This document shows, in pieces, positions 24,055-35,913 of a stretch of DNA of 45,469 bases. The notes under the pieces were generated by a model. That model searched no databases, had not been told where the DNA came from, and was given only the letters and a program-made list of their open reading frames with translations. This stretch comes from Prochlorococcus sp. AG-355-M18 (GTDB lineage Bacteria; Cyanobacteriota; Cyanobacteriia; PCC-6307; Cyanobiaceae): NCBI GenBank assembly GCA_003280725.1, contig QCED01000012.1, positions 1 through 45,469 on the forward strand. The letters are read 5' to 3'. The number at the start of each line of letters is the position of its first letter. Positions within the stretch are counted from its first letter, which is position 1. Position numbers and translations under genes: made by a program.

Positions 24055-25038
24055 ATGGAACCAAGTGTTTACGGTTTACTTTTACTTATAGTAGTTATTT
24101 TAATTGGATCAGCATGTTGTTCGGGAGTAGAAGCAGCTTTTTTAGCTGTAAATTCAATAAGAATTTTAGAAATTGCCTCAAAACAAAAGCCAAAAAGTTC
24201 TGCAAATCAACTTCTAAAACTGAGAAAACATCTTGGACGGACACTAACTGTAATTACTATTACTAATAATGGATTCAATATAATTGGTAGTCTTATTTTA
24301 GGAGTATATGGAGCATTGGTAATTAATAGCAGTTTTGGTTTAACACTTTTTTCGATAGCTTTTTACATACTAGTTGTTTTAGTAGGAGAAGTACTACCCA
24401 AAGCTCTTGGTACAAGATTTTCAGTTCAAATAGCATTATTATCTGTTCCTATTTTGAGAATATTAAATACTTTAATGAGGCCATTCTTAATACTAATTGA
24501 GCAGATATTTCCAGTTATTACAGCAGAAAACGAAATTTCAACTGATGAAGAAGAAATTAGACAAATGGCAAAAATTGGAAGTCAGAAAGGTTTTATAGAA
24601 GCTGATGAGGCAGCAATGATATTTAAGGTTTTTCAATTAAATGATTTAAAAGCTAAAGACTTAATGACCCCTAGGGTATCGGCACCTTGTCTTGATGGGT
24701 CTTCAAATCTTGATGAAATTTCAAAACTTATAATGTCTGATAGCTCTCAATGGTGGGTTATTTTGGGAGATAAAGTTGACAAAATACAAGGGGTAGTTAA
24801 GCGTGAAAAAATGTTGGCAGAATTGATTAATGGGGAAAATAAAAAATTATTATCAGAAATTTGCGAACCTGTGGAATACATTCCTGAAATGATTAAAGCA
24901 GATCAATTATTAACTAAATTTGACAAGAATCATAAAGGAGTGAAAGTAGTAGTAGATGAGTTCGGGGGATTCGTGGGAATTATTGGTGCAGAAGCTGTGT
25001 TATCTGTATTAGCCGGTTGGTGGAAAAATAAATCATGA
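24055..25038 (+). CDS. CNNM/DUF21 transmembrane protein with CBS domains (HlyC/CorC family)
   Basis: Residues 1-150 form the DUF21 membrane domain with three to four helices, starting SVYGLLLLIVVILIGSACCS and the GSxCCSGVEAAFLAVN motif. Residues about 190-320 contain a CBS pair, recognisable by DLMTPRVSAPCLDGSSNLDE and VVVDEFGGFVGIIGAEAVLS. Members function in divalent-cation efflux or magnesium homeostasis. The stop overlaps the start of the GTPase gene by four bases. Confidence 0.85.
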   Translation: MEPSVYGLLLLIVVILIGSACCSGVEAAFLAVNSIRILEIASKQKPKSSANQLLKLRKHLGRTLTVITITNNGFNIIGSLILGVYGALVINSSFGLTLFSIAFYILVVLVGEVLPKALGTRFSVQIALLSVPILRILNTLMRPFLILIEQIFPVITAENEISTDEEEIRQMAKIGSQKGFIEADEAAMIFKVFQLNDLKAKDLMTPRVSAPCLDGSSNLDEISKLIMSDSSQWWVILGDKVDKIQGVVKREKMLAELINGENKKLLSEICEPVEYIPEMIKADQLLTKFDKNHKGVKVVVDEFGGFVGIIGAEAVLSVLAGWWKNKS

Positions 25039-26276
25039 AACAACTTAAAATTAAAGATAATTATTTACTGTTAAAAAAATGGTGGGAGACTATTGATCTC
25101 ACTAATTATGAAAAAAGTTGCCTTAATAGAGAAATAATTTCTTTTAATCAACAACTTTTAAGACTCAAAGAAAAAAAAATAAGAATTGGCGCATATGGTA
25201 AATCAGGTGTAGGAAAATCCTCTATCTTAAATTCTTTATTAAAAAAAGATATATTCAAAACAAATATTATTAATGGGACCACAAAAGAAATACAATCGGA
25301 GAATTGGACTCTTAAAGATCAAACACTAAATAGTTTAGAGTTTCTAGATTCTCCAGGATTTGATTTCTGCAATATTAAATTTCCAGATAAAGTTTACTCT
25401 TATATAAATCAGTCAGACCTGATTTTATTTATAGTTTCGGGAGATTTAAATAGAAATGAATTAAAAGAAATCAGCTCTTTTATAAAAGATGGGAAAAAAA
25501 TTATTGTAATCTTAAACAAAATCGATCTGTATAATAGTAATGAATTACAAGAAATAATTGAAAATATAAAGTTTAAGCTTCCAAAAGATTTAAATATTCC
25601 AATAATTACTAATAATGAAAACAATCTTGAAAATTACATAACAAAATTAATAAGTCAATATGGTGAGATATTATTAACACTAAATTCTATTCAGTTAGCT
25701 GACAAATTGTTTCTGCGAATAAAGGAGCAAAGATTGAAAAGAAGGCAGAAATTAGCTCAATCAACTATTGGTAAATTTTCGACTATAAAGGCATCTGCAG
25801 TAGCTCTTAATCCTTTTATTTTATTTGATGTTGCTGGTAGTTTCGCAATAGATACTGCATTGATTAGAGAATTAAGTAAGATTTACGGCTTAAAGTTGAA
25901 AAGTGAATCTACAAGAAAAATATTCAAAAATATATCCATTAACAATTTGTGTTTGGGAGTTACTCAAGTCGGCGTCAATACCTCTTTCAACCTTATTAAA
26001 AAAGTAATTCTATTAACAGCACCTTTTACTAACGGGCTTTCATTATTACCCTATGGACCCATAGCAATTATTCAAGCAGCAATCGCGGTCCATTCTACAA
26101 AAATCCTAGGGAAATTAGCAGCAAAAGAGATATTTATAAGAAGCAAAGCTTCTTTTATAGAACCAGCTATTATGATCAAAAATTTGACTTTTAATGACCC
26201 CGAGATTTTTAACCACATCAATATTTATTTTTCAAATCGAAATTTAAATAATAATTTTATAAGCATTCTGCCTTAA
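25035..26276 (+). CDS. Membrane-associated GTPase (Era/YcjX-like with hydrophobic C-terminal domain)
   Basis: The G motifs are RIGAYGKSGVGKSSILNSLL (P-loop), DSPGFDF (G3) and VILNKIDLYNS (G4). After the G domain, residues about 240-370 contain hydrophobic segments (SAVALNPFILFDVAGSFAID, FTNGLSLLPYGPIAIIQAAI), as in cyanobacterial GTPases with a DUF697-like region. It is probably at the membrane; the target is unknown. It starts by overlap with the CNNM gene, so the two may act together in one operon. Confidence 0.75.
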   Translation: MKQLKIKDNYLLLKKWWETIDLTNYEKSCLNREIISFNQQLLRLKEKKIRIGAYGKSGVGKSSILNSLLKKDIFKTNIINGTTKEIQSENWTLKDQTLNSLEFLDSPGFDFCNIKFPDKVYSYINQSDLILFIVSGDLNRNELKEISSFIKDGKKIIVILNKIDLYNSNELQEIIENIKFKLPKDLNIPIITNNENNLENYITKLISQYGEILLTLNSIQLADKLFLRIKEQRLKRRQKLAQSTIGKFSTIKASAVALNPFILFDVAGSFAIDTALIRELSKIYGLKLKSESTRKIFKNISINNLCLGVTQVGVNTSFNLIKKVILLTAPFTNGLSLLPYGPIAIIQAAIAVHSTKILGKLAAKEIFIRSKASFIEPAIMIKNLTFNDPEIFNHINIYFSNRNLNNNFISILP

Positions 26277-26283
26277 AACTATA

Positions 26284-26862
26284 ATGGGGAAAAGCATTGC
26301 ATTATTTGGTACCAGTGCAGATCCACCTACCATTGGACATAAAAAAATACTTGAAGAATTATCCAAAATATATTCTTTTACAATTGGTTATGTTAGTGAC
26401 AACCCCAACAAAAATCACAAAGAGGATATCTCAATACGTAGCCATTTATTAAAAACTCTTATTGAAGATTTAGATAATCCTAAAATTTTATATAATCAAA
26501 GTGTTAGTAGCCAATGGGCAGTAGAGTCAATTGAAAAATGTAAAAGGATTTATGAATTAAATAATTTAGATTTTGTTATTGGGAGTGATTTAATTAAAGA
26601 TATTTTTTACTGGAAAAATTTTGATAAAATGATTGATGAGGTTAGTTTTTTTGTAATTTTAAGAGAGGGATATCCTGTTGAATCAAATACTCTTAATATG
26701 TTAGAAACTTGTAAAGTGAAATTTAAGATTTCAACGATAAAAATTCCAAATATTTCAAGTTCTAAGATCAGGTCAAATTTTAATTATTCTAATTTACCAT
26801 CTTCATTAATTGATATTGTAAAAAAGAATAATTTATATGAATCCACTAAAATAGTTGAATGA
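26284..26862 (+). CDS. nadD: Nicotinate-nucleotide adenylyltransferase
   Basis: NadD converts nicotinate mononucleotide to deamido-NAD. The HIGH-type nucleotidyl transferase motif is seen as LFGTSADPPTIGHKKILEEL, and the C-terminal substrate motif as NISSSKIRSNF. The length of 192 residues is normal. The stop overlaps the nadE start (ATGA), so nadD-nadE form a two-step NAD pathway operon. Confidence 0.88.
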   Translation: MGKSIALFGTSADPPTIGHKKILEELSKIYSFTIGYVSDNPNKNHKEDISIRSHLLKTLIEDLDNPKILYNQSVSSQWAVESIEKCKRIYELNNLDFVIGSDLIKDIFYWKNFDKMIDEVSFFVILREGYPVESNTLNMLETCKVKFKISTIKIPNISSSKIRSNFNYSNLPSSLIDIVKKNNLYESTKIVE

Positions 26863-28556
26863 AGTTTTTACTTGCTCAAATTAATCCAGTTGTTGGAGAT
26901 TTAGAGGGTAATGCAAAAAAAATACTTTGTATTGCTTCGAAAGCTAGCTCAACATCTGCTGATTTAGTTCTTACTCCAGAATTATCATTATGGGGATATC
27001 CAGCAAAAGACCTACTGCTAAAAAAAAATTTAATCAAAAATCAATATCAAATTCTTGACCAATTAGCCTTAGATATTAATAAAAAATATGGGGACATAAG
27101 CATCACAGTAGGGATAGCTGAGATAATAAATGATTCTTTTTTCCCAAATCTTTATAATTCTATTGCAATGCTTGAGCGCGGTGAGTGGAAAATAATTGCT
27201 CGTAAAATTATTCTTCCCACCTATGAAGTATTTGATGAGAAAAGATACTTTAGATCAGAAGAAAAAGTTTCAGTACTGACAAAAGAAATTAATAATAAAA
27301 TTTGGCGACTTGGCTTTACTATATGTGAGGATTTATGGGTCAACAAAAATATAGAAGGTAGAGGAATTCATAAAAAGAATCCTATTTTTGATTTAAAGAA
27401 AAAAAAAGTTGATATATTAGTGAACTTATCGGCCTCCCCATATACTTTCAAAAAGTTAGAACTAAGATCCAAAGTTTCCAGTTTTGCTGCTCAGTATCTT
27501 CAAGTACCGCTGATATATGTAAACCAGATTGGAGCAAACGATAATTTAATTTTTGATGGAAATAGTTTTATTCTTGATCAGAATGGATCTAAAATTAAGC
27601 AATTAAAGTCTTTTGCAGAAGACCTCTCAAGTTGGGACATTAAGCAAACTAAACCTCAAAAAAATAAATTTGAAAAGTCTGAAATGTCGTCAATTTTTGA
27701 TGCATTAGTCCTTGGGGTTAGGGATTATGCTAAAAAATGCGGTTTTAAAACAGCTTTAATAGGACTAAGTGGTGGAATTGATTCAGCACTAGTTGCAGCA
27801 ATTGCGACAGCTGCTCTTGGCAGTAACAATATTTATTGCGTCTCAATGCCTTCTAAGTGGAGCTCATCTCATTCAAAAAGTGATGCAAAAGATTTAGCGA
27901 GAAGATTAAAAATAAATTTCAATAGCATTCCAATTGAAAATTTGATGAGCTCTTTTGAAGAAGCTTTTATAAATACAATATCTTTCGAGATGGCTGAAAT
28001 AACAAATCAAAATATCCAATCAAGAATAAGAGGTACCCTTCTGATGGCTTTAGCAAATCAAGAAAAGCATTTATTACTCTCAACAGGAAATAAATCAGAG
28101 CTAGCTGTAGGATATTGCACACTTTATGGTGATATGAATGGGGGATTATCGGTAATTGGTGATTTATATAAAACTAATGTTTTTAAATTATGCAATTGGC
28201 TTGATAGTGAAGATTCAATTGATCATAGAAAATCATATATGTTAGATACTAATTTAGATATAATTGGAGAAAATATACGTACTAAAGCTCCAAGTGCAGA
28301 ATTAGGTCCTGATCAATTAGATACTGACTCTTTACCACCTTATTCTATTTTAGATAGTATTCTTAAAGGAATTATTGAAGAGAAAAAAGATTTACAACAA
28401 CTAAAAGAAGATGGTTATAAAAAAGATTTAATTTTAAAAATTATCTCACTAATAAAAAAAGCAGAATTTAAAAGAAAGCAAGCTCCTCCCATCCTAAAAC
28501 TTAGCAGTCAATCATTAGGAAGTGACTGGAGAGTTCCTATAGCAATATCTTATTAA
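26859..28556 (+). CDS. nadE: Glutamine-dependent NAD+ synthetase
   Basis: The N-terminal 270 residues are a CN-hydrolase glutaminase with Glu in LTPELSLWGYP, Lys in ARKIILPTYEVFDEKRYF and Cys in FTICEDLW. The C-terminal synthetase has the ATP-pyrophosphatase loop ALIGLSGGIDSALVAAIATA and later LLLSTGNKSELAVGYCTLYG. It amidates deamido-NAD to NAD. The stop codon TAA at 28554-28556 overlaps that of the convergent gene in a palindromic TTAA. Confidence 0.95.
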   Translation: MKFLLAQINPVVGDLEGNAKKILCIASKASSTSADLVLTPELSLWGYPAKDLLLKKNLIKNQYQILDQLALDINKKYGDISITVGIAEIINDSFFPNLYNSIAMLERGEWKIIARKIILPTYEVFDEKRYFRSEEKVSVLTKEINNKIWRLGFTICEDLWVNKNIEGRGIHKKNPIFDLKKKKVDILVNLSASPYTFKKLELRSKVSSFAAQYLQVPLIYVNQIGANDNLIFDGNSFILDQNGSKIKQLKSFAEDLSSWDIKQTKPQKNKFEKSEMSSIFDALVLGVRDYAKKCGFKTALIGLSGGIDSALVAAIATAALGSNNIYCVSMPSKWSSSHSKSDAKDLARRLKINFNSIPIENLMSSFEEAFINTISFEMAEITNQNIQSRIRGTLLMALANQEKHLLLSTGNKSELAVGYCTLYGDMNGGLSVIGDLYKTNVFKLCNWLDSEDSIDHRKSYMLDTNLDIIGENIRTKAPSAELGPDQLDTDSLPPYSILDSILKGIIEEKKDLQQLKEDGYKKDLILKIISLIKKAEFKRKQAPPILKLSSQSLGSDWRVPIAISY

Positions 28557-29611
28557 TCACTATAAGGAAACTGTTGGATTTTTTTTAGAGGCCGTTTAAC
28601 TGAATCAAGGTTGATACCTTTTTTGATAGTAAGAATTATCCCTGCAGCTTCTAAATAATTATCCACTTCAATAAGATTGGGATAATCATAAAACTCATTT
28701 TTCACTTCTAATATATTGTGATTTTTTACAGAGATAATATTTAAACCTTTTTCAATCCCTGCTAGTACTGCTTCTCCACCTAATGCCCCGTTAGGAACAA
28801 CAATAGATTCAATCTGATCAGGGTGTAGTGAGATTAATTCATTTTTAGCAGGCAATTCAACAATATCAGGTGCATTGCTTAATCCAATAAGTACTGATGG
28901 TAAAAAGGTGTATCCTATTTCTTCTGCAGCTGCACGAGGATCTAAATTTTCATTCAATTCAATTGGATTTAAAGCAGGGGCATGAGCACATGGAACTTTT
29001 AAAAATTTGCTTATTAAATGACTTATAACTGCTTCGACTCCAGAAATAGGATCAACTCCTTTCCCCTCTCGATAGATATTTGTTTCTGAAGAATCTGAAT
29101 CATCTGGGAATTTTGCCACAATTGCTATTGCCGTAACTCCTTTTTCTATTAAAAATTTTCCAGCATCAATTAGAGCATCAGGATTTTCAATTTTGCCACC
29201 ACTGATTTTTGAAGAATCAGAATCAAAAACTATGTTTAATGGCTTTTTTGTAATCACATATGAATGAACATTAATCCCTAAAGTAGAAACACATGCATCA
29301 GCAACTTGTAAATGTCTTACTAATATTTCTTTTTCAATAGCTGAATCAAAAATTATCCCAATTTTCTGTTGCTTTACCCTTTTTAAAGCGATTTCTCCTT
29401 TAGCAAGTCGGTCTAAACTATAGCCCTCTACATAAAAAATATTTTTATCTTTTTCAGAAAGGGTACCGCCATTCATAACATTTGGATGAGTAATTAAACA
29501 TCCACTCGCCGATGCTAATAATTTAGCGGTAGGAAGTGCATCCCCAGCAAAACCTCCTACTTCACAACCAATACCAGTTGGAATAATGAATATTGTTGGT
29601 GAATTTTCCAT
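28553..29611 (-). CDS. DUF3326 protein
   Basis: The 352-residue protein begins FIIPTGIGCEVGGFAGDALP and contains CLITHPNVMNGGTLSEKDKN and HAPALNPIELNENLDPRAAA. This pattern belongs to the cyanobacterial DUF3326 family. The Gly-rich start suggests a nucleotide or sugar-binding fold, but its function is unknown. It follows the ferredoxin and the 63-residue gene on the same strand with a 27-base gap, so it may be the tail of the atp-linked transcript. Confidence 0.8.
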   Translation of the reverse strand: MENSPTIFIIPTGIGCEVGGFAGDALPTAKLLASASGCLITHPNVMNGGTLSEKDKNIFYVEGYSLDRLAKGEIALKRVKQQKIGIIFDSAIEKEILVRHLQVADACVSTLGINVHSYVITKKPLNIVFDSDSSKISGGKIENPDALIDAGKFLIEKGVTAIAIVAKFPDDSDSSETNIYREGKGVDPISGVEAVISHLISKFLKVPCAHAPALNPIELNENLDPRAAAEEIGYTFLPSVLIGLSNAPDIVELPAKNELISLHPDQIESIVVPNGALGGEAVLAGIEKGLNIISVKNHNILEVKNEFYDYPNLIEVDNYLEAAGIILTIKKGINLDSVKRPLKKIQQFPYSD

Positions 29612-29638
29612 TATTAAAAATATTTCAATTTATATTTT

Positions 29639-29830
29639 TTAATTAGATAATACAACTTTAATTTTAAGTTTTTTTGTTCCCAAAGAGTCAATAGAATTTT
29701 GAATATCAACAATTGACCATCGAATTAAATCACCTTTTTTTCCTAAATTTGCAATGATAAATTCCCTTAGATTTTCTAATTTTATTGAAACTGGCCAATC
29801 TAAATAATAATCAATTGAACTTAATTTCAT
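29639..29830 (-). CDS. Small conserved protein after ferredoxin, 63 aa
   Basis: The 63-residue product is MKLSSIDYYLDWPVSIKLEN then LREFIIANLGKKGDLIRWSI and VDIQNSIDSLGTKKLKIKVV. Its start overlaps the ferredoxin stop by four bases (ATGA). The pattern is typical of small cyanobacterial proteins associated with ferredoxin genes, but the family is not firmly recognised. A role with the ferredoxin is likely by coupling. Confidence 0.6.
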   Translation of the reverse strand: MKLSSIDYYLDWPVSIKLENLREFIIANLGKKGDLIRWSIVDIQNSIDSLGTKKLKIKVVLSN

Positions 29831-30153
29831 TTTTGATATTTACCAAATTGATCATTATATAAATCATTTTCGACTTCTTTCCCAATAACAATATTCAAAT
29901 CTGACTTGGGATATGCTACACACAAAAGTGCAAAGCCCTTTTCCCTCAAATCATCATTTAATCCCATTGCATCTTCTTGATCTACAGTTCCTTCTAATAT
30001 CATGGATGCACAATCTGTACAAACTCCTGAACAACAACTACTTGGTAAATCTATTCCATTCATTTTTGCCGCTGAAATAATATCTTGATCTTCAGAACAT
30101 AAAAAACTAAAAGTCTTTTGCTCAAATTGAACTTTGATATTGTATTCAGGCAT
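29827..30153 (-). CDS. 2Fe-2S ferredoxin
   Basis: The protein has the plant-type ferredoxin cysteine set: LPSSCCSGVCTDCASMILEG (C-x4-C-x2-C) and LLCVAYP for the fourth Cys. It carries electrons between photosystem I and acceptors or serves a special pathway. At 108 residues it is close to standard. It starts 17 bases after the atpG stop, so it seems to sit at the end of the atp operon. Divergence from major PetF suggests an alternative ferredoxin. Confidence 0.85.
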   Translation of the reverse strand: MPEYNIKVQFEQKTFSFLCSEDQDIISAAKMNGIDLPSSCCSGVCTDCASMILEGTVDQEDAMGLNDDLREKGFALLCVAYPKSDLNIVIGKEVENDLYNDQFGKYQK

Positions 30154-30169
30154 ATCCTAAATCTTATTG

Positions 30170-31120
30170 CTAAACAGCTGAACCTCCTACAACTTCTAAT
30201 ATTTCTTGAGTGATAGCTGCTTGTCTGGCTTTGTTATAGGTTAGATTCAAAGTACTTGCTAATTCTTTAGCATTATCGCTCGCATTATTCATAGCAGTCA
30301 TCCTGCAAGCGAGTTCTGAAGCTGCCGACTCTTGAAGAGCTCTTAATACCTGATTCTGTAAATATAATGGTAATAACGAATCTAATAATTGATCAGGACT
30401 TTGTTCAAAAACAATATCTGATGGCAACTTCTCTGAATCACTTTTTTCAATATTTGATTTTTCAACAAGTAATTTACTATCTTTTGTAGTCAACCTAAAA
30501 ATTTCATCGTTTTCCTCAGCAATTCCTTGAGGGTCAAGTGGCAATAGTGTTTGTACGACAGGGGCGCAGCTAACTAGAGTGATGAATTTCGTGTAAATAA
30601 TTTCCACCCTATCAGAATTTTCTGAAAGAAATTCAGCTAAAATCTCATTTGTAACTCCTTCAGAGTCCTTGACTGTAGGAACCTGTTCAAGTTCTTTGAA
30701 AGTACTTTTAATTACATATCTATCCTTTCTATTTTGAAAATATCCAATAGCTTTCTTTCCTACCAATATTAAATTTGGCTGATACCCTTGTTTGACTAAT
30801 TCTGCGTATCTTATTTCTACCTTTTTTATTATATTTGTGTTGTAACCACCGCATAAACCTCTATCCGCAGTTATGCAAACCAAGGTGATGCTCTTTACTT
30901 CTCTCTTGGATAGTAGAGGAGAGTCGACAGCCTCAAATTGTACTCTAGATTGAATATTTTCTAAGACCCGTGCAAGTTTATCTGCAAAAGGTCTACTTTT
31001 AAGAACTTGATCTTGAGCTCTCCTAACTTTTGCAGCTGCAACCAATCGCATGGCCTCCGTTATTTTTCTTGTATTTTTAACGGAAACGATTCGATCTCTA
31101 ATCTCTTTAAGATTTGCCAT
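30170..31120 (-). CDS. atpG: ATP synthase F1 gamma subunit
   Basis: The rotor subunit of F1 has a conserved N-terminal helix ([20 protein letters not shown]) and a C-terminal [18 protein letters not shown]. The middle contains an insertion around [20 protein letters not shown], a region where cyanobacterial and chloroplast gammas differ from other bacteria. The cysteines of the chloroplast redox switch are not obvious. It is the last subunit gene of the main operon. Confidence 0.93.
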   Translation of the reverse strand: MANLKEIRDRIVSVKNTRKITEAMRLVAAAKVRRAQDQVLKSRPFADKLARVLENIQSRVQFEAVDSPLLSKREVKSITLVCITADRGLCGGYNTNIIKKVEIRYAELVKQGYQPNLILVGKKAIGYFQNRKDRYVIKSTFKELEQVPTVKDSEGVTNEILAEFLSENSDRVEIIYTKFITLVSCAPVVQTLLPLDPQGIAEENDEIFRLTTKDSKLLVEKSNIEKSDSEKLPSDIVFEQSPDQLLDSLLPLYLQNQVLRALQESAASELACRMTAMNNASDNAKELASTLNLTYNKARQAAITQEILEVVGGSAV

Positions 31121-31139
31121 AGTATCTCCTTAAATAAAT

Positions 31140-32669
<1,530 letters not shown>

Positions 32670-32687
32670 TTAAGGTTGATTTAAAAG

Positions 32688-33230
32688 TTACTTGGAAAGA
32701 GTTAAGCCAAGTTTTCTAATTTGTGAAGCTAGGGAAGCATCAATTACTTTTGATCCTACACTGGCGACGAAACCACCAATAAGAGATGGGTCGATTTTAG
32801 TTACAAGTTCTAATTTTTCTGTCCCAGCAATATTGATGATCTTTTTGGTAATTAAACCTTTCTGTTCATCAGTAAGCTCGACTGCAGAAGTAACAGTTGC
32901 CAAAGCAATATTACTATTTTCTCGGTAAATCTCTAAAAATCTATCAAGAATTGAAGTAAGGATTCCAATTCTTTGCCTATCGGCCAATAATTTTAAGAAA
33001 TTTAGTAGAGAAGAATTAACCTTATTTGAAAAAATTTCAATAATGATTTTCTTCTTAGCCTCTGTCTCTAAAATGGGAGAGGATAGTGCCTTCTCCAATT
33101 CAGGGGAATCATTTATTAATTCCAAGAGTTGTTTAACCTCAGAAACCATCTCTTCAGTTTGCGAATTTTCATTCACAACTTGAAGTAATGCCTCGGCGTA
33201 TGGTGTAGTAACTGAATTTAAAAGTGGCAT
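32688..33230 (-). CDS. atpH: ATP synthase F1 delta subunit
   Basis: The 180-residue product contains YAEALLQVVNENSQTEEMVS, LLNFLKLLADRQRIGILTSI and the C-terminal motif VTKIDPSLIGGFVASVGSKV of the OSCP/delta family. It links F1 to the stator b/b' subunits. The start overlaps the atpF stop by one base (TAATG). Confidence 0.93.
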   Translation of the reverse strand: MPLLNSVTTPYAEALLQVVNENSQTEEMVSEVKQLLELINDSPELEKALSSPILETEAKKKIIIEIFSNKVNSSLLNFLKLLADRQRIGILTSILDRFLEIYRENSNIALATVTSAVELTDEQKGLITKKIINIAGTEKLELVTKIDPSLIGGFVASVGSKVIDASLASQIRKLGLTLSK

Positions 33231-33742
33231 TAGTTCACCTCAATATTATTAATTGATTGAGTTACCAAATTTTCTTGTGTTGTTTTATCAAGTCGATTTG
33301 GGAGAGAATCTAAGGCTTTCTTAATTGCCAGTTCAACAGCTTCTTTTCGAAGTAGAGAAATTGCTCTGGATGCTTCAGAGCTCTCATCAGAGATTGCACT
33401 TTGTTTAATGCGTGCCATCTCTTCTATCGCTTTTTTCTCACTTTCCATTCTGATTGATTCAGATCTTTTAAGAGAATCTGCTTTTATTTGAGAAGCTTTT
33501 TCTTCTGCTGAAGATAAATCTTTCTTCGCCTTTTCTAAAGCTTGAGTTGCATTTAGTAGTCGATCTTCAGCATCTTTTAATTCAAGAAGGATTCCTTCTC
33601 TCCTTTTTTGGAGCATTTTACCTAGGAAACCAGGTAAAAATTTATAAAGGCCGAAAACTACTACAGCCCAATTAAGGATATTAGTTTCGAATAAATTGAA
33701 ATTCAATCCAAAACCTCCTGTAGCTAAAAGAGTTAAATTCAT
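33230..33742 (-). CDS. atpF: ATP synthase F0 b subunit
   Basis: The 170-residue protein has one N-terminal membrane helix ([20 protein letters not shown]) and a long charged coiled coil ([20 protein letters not shown]), as expected for the peripheral stalk. It overlaps b' by four bases. The pair b/b' is characteristic of photosynthetic bacteria. Confidence 0.93.
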   Translation of the reverse strand: MNLTLLATGGFGLNFNLFETNILNWAVVVFGLYKFLPGFLGKMLQKRREGILLELKDAEDRLLNATQALEKAKKDLSSAEEKASQIKADSLKRSESIRMESEKKAIEEMARIKQSAISDESSEASRAISLLRKEAVELAIKKALDSLPNRLDKTTQENLVTQSINNIEVN

Positions 33743-34200
33743 TTTTCTAGAATCAATCTATTAACAATAAGTTCGCTTAGATCATCAGCCTGTTTAGAAA
33801 GTTGATCCCGAGCAGCAGATGTCTGACTTTCAATTTCTAGTCTTGCTTTTTCTTTTGAAGCATTTGCTTCATTGTTAGCAAGTTCTAGTGCTTCTTTATA
33901 GAGCTTGTCAGACTCATCCTCAGCTTCGCTCACAATTCTTTGGGCTTCTGTACGAGCACTTTGAAGCTGAGTTAATAAATCAGCTTCTAATTTTTTAACC
34001 TCAGAAAGTTTATTTTTGGCCTCAATAATATTATTACTTACAAATTTTTCTCTTTTTTCTACAACATTGCCAACAGGCTTAAAGAAGAGAGAGTTTAATA
34101 TGTAAGTAAGTGCAACTACTTGTATCGCCATTAGAGGCAAAGTGGCATTTATATCAAATAATCCACCTTCTGTAGCACCAAAAAAATTAAAGGCCAACAT
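33739..34200 (-). CDS. atpF': ATP synthase F0 b' subunit
   Basis: The protein begins [20 protein letters not shown] and has the membrane helix [20 protein letters not shown] followed by a coiled coil. This is the cyanobacterial b' (atpG in older naming). Its length of 153 residues is normal. It is co-translated with atpF by an ATGA overlap and forms a heterodimeric stator with b. Confidence 0.92.
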   Translation of the reverse strand: MLAFNFFGATEGGLFDINATLPLMAIQVVALTYILNSLFFKPVGNVVEKREKFVSNNIIEAKNKLSEVKKLEADLLTQLQSARTEAQRIVSEAEDESDKLYKEALELANNEANASKEKARLEIESQTSAARDQLSKQADDLSELIVNRLILEK

Positions 34201-34268
34201 ATGATTCAGTTGAAGTTAAAAAATTAAATTTAAATATTGCTAATAAGGATTAGAAGCAATATTAACTT

Positions 34269-34532
<264 letters not shown>

Positions 34533-34592
34533 TTAATACTTGTGATAATCTTTGTTGTCATACACGCTTGGACATCCTTTCTTTTAAGAATG

Positions 34593-34611
34593 GGTCTGAT
34601 ATTTTCAGACC
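34593..34611 (-). promoter_or_regulatory. Intercistronic hairpin between atpB and atpE
   Basis: GGTCTGA (34593-34599) pairs with TCAGACC (34605-34611) over a 5-base loop. The stem lies in the 164-base gap between atpB and atpE. It could be a partial terminator, a processing site or a 5' stabiliser for the downstream atpE message. Confidence 0.5.
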
Positions 34612-34678
34612 TACGCGATTAGATATTTTGCCAGATTACAGACCCTTTGTAAAAGCGTCTGAATGTATTAGAAGAAAG

Positions 34679-35404
34679 CTAATGATGTTCTTCAACAGCT
34701 TCTCCAATGTAGTAGGCTGCTAAAGTTGCAAAAATCAATGCCTGAATTGCACTAGTAAATAATCCTAGGAACATAACAGGTATTGGGAGAATTAGCGGAA
34801 CTAAAAAGACTAGAACACCCACAACAAGTTCATCAGCCAAAATATTTCCAAATAGCCTGAAAGAGAGTGATAAAGGTTTCGTAAAGTCCTCTAGAATTTT
34901 GAAAGGAAGCATAATAGGAGTTGGGTGAACATAATATTCGAAGTATCTCCAACCCTTATTGCTTAAACCTGCATAGAAATAAGAAAGTGAAACCAATAAA
35001 GCCAAGGCTATTGTTGTATTAATATCTGCAGTAGGTGCTCCCAACTCTCCACTTGGTAACTTAATCAATCTCCAAGGAATTAAGGCTCCGCCCCAATTAC
35101 TAACAAATACGAATAAAAATAAAGTACCTATAAATGGCATCCAATCTCTATACACTTTTTCGCCTATTTGAGTCCTTGCGAGATCTCTTATGTAATCCCA
35201 GAGGAACTCAAGCAAGTTTTGAAGGCCTTTAGGATCATTTTCCATTTTTTTAGTTCCTAAAGAAATAAAAACTAATAACGCTCCTAATAAAATCCAAGAT
35301 GTTAAAAATACCTGCCCATGAAGTCTGATATTTCCAATTTTCCAATAAAGATGTTGACCAACTTCTAATGCTGCAAAATTTGTTAGCAAGGAATTAAAAA
35401 ACAT
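34679..35404 (-). CDS. atpB: ATP synthase F0 a subunit
   Basis: The 241-residue membrane protein has five to six helices. The essential Arg is seen in [20 protein letters not shown], followed by [20 protein letters not shown] and the C-terminal [11 protein letters not shown]. It forms the proton half channels next to the c-ring. The start ATG is 22 bases after atpI. Confidence 0.95.
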   Translation of the reverse strand: MFFNSLLTNFAALEVGQHLYWKIGNIRLHGQVFLTSWILLGALLVFISLGTKKMENDPKGLQNLLEFLWDYIRDLARTQIGEKVYRDWMPFIGTLFLFVFVSNWGGALIPWRLIKLPSGELGAPTADINTTIALALLVSLSYFYAGLSNKGWRYFEYYVHPTPIMLPFKILEDFTKPLSLSFRLFGNILADELVVGVLVFLVPLILPIPVMFLGLFTSAIQALIFATLAAYYIGEAVEEHH

Positions 35405-35425
35405 TTGTTTTGAATAAAAATTTAA

Positions 35426-35902
35426 TTAAGAACGTGAAAAATAAAGAATGAGTGAAGGCTTATAAATAAAAAAACCTATCATCGCAGGAAAAATATCCAA
35501 TGATCCTAGCTTGCTTGCAAAAATAAAGAGGCAAACTGGAACTAATAGTTGCAATTTTGATACACCTGATGATTCTTTACCTAGTTTTCCAACGCTTTTA
35601 GCAAGTAAACGTAAGTAAAAAATACCAGCAATAGCTCCTATAAAAATACTAAAACCAAAAGTAAATCCGAGAAAAATCCCAGTAATTGATGCTAATAAAA
35701 TAGAAACAATAAAAGTGATTCCAAAAATTGTTAATTGCAATTTTGTGTACTCATCATTTTGAGAAAGCAAATTATCAAATTGATTGGCAATGCCAGATTT
35801 ACTTTCTTTGATGATCGAATTGTCAAGAGATTGAGGAAATTGAACATTCTCTTTAGAAGGATGCTCAAGTTTTTTTCTATTTGAGTCCACTGATGTGAAC
35901 AT
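35426..35902 (-). CDS. atpI: ATP synthase protein I (UncI-like)
   Basis: The 158-residue protein has a soluble N-terminal part of about 45 residues and four membrane helices (ITFIVSILLASITGIFLGFT, SIFIGAIAGIFYLRLLAKSV, LVPVCLFIFASKLGSLDIFP). Its position at the head of the atp operon is typical for atpI, which helps c-ring assembly. The N-terminal portion is longer than in E. coli AtpI, as is usual in cyanobacteria. Confidence 0.82.
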   Translation of the reverse strand: MFTSVDSNRKKLEHPSKENVQFPQSLDNSIIKESKSGIANQFDNLLSQNDEYTKLQLTIFGITFIVSILLASITGIFLGFTFGFSIFIGAIAGIFYLRLLAKSVGKLGKESSGVSKLQLLVPVCLFIFASKLGSLDIFPAMIGFFIYKPSLILYFSRS

Positions 35903-35913
35903 AGTTTAGAAAC

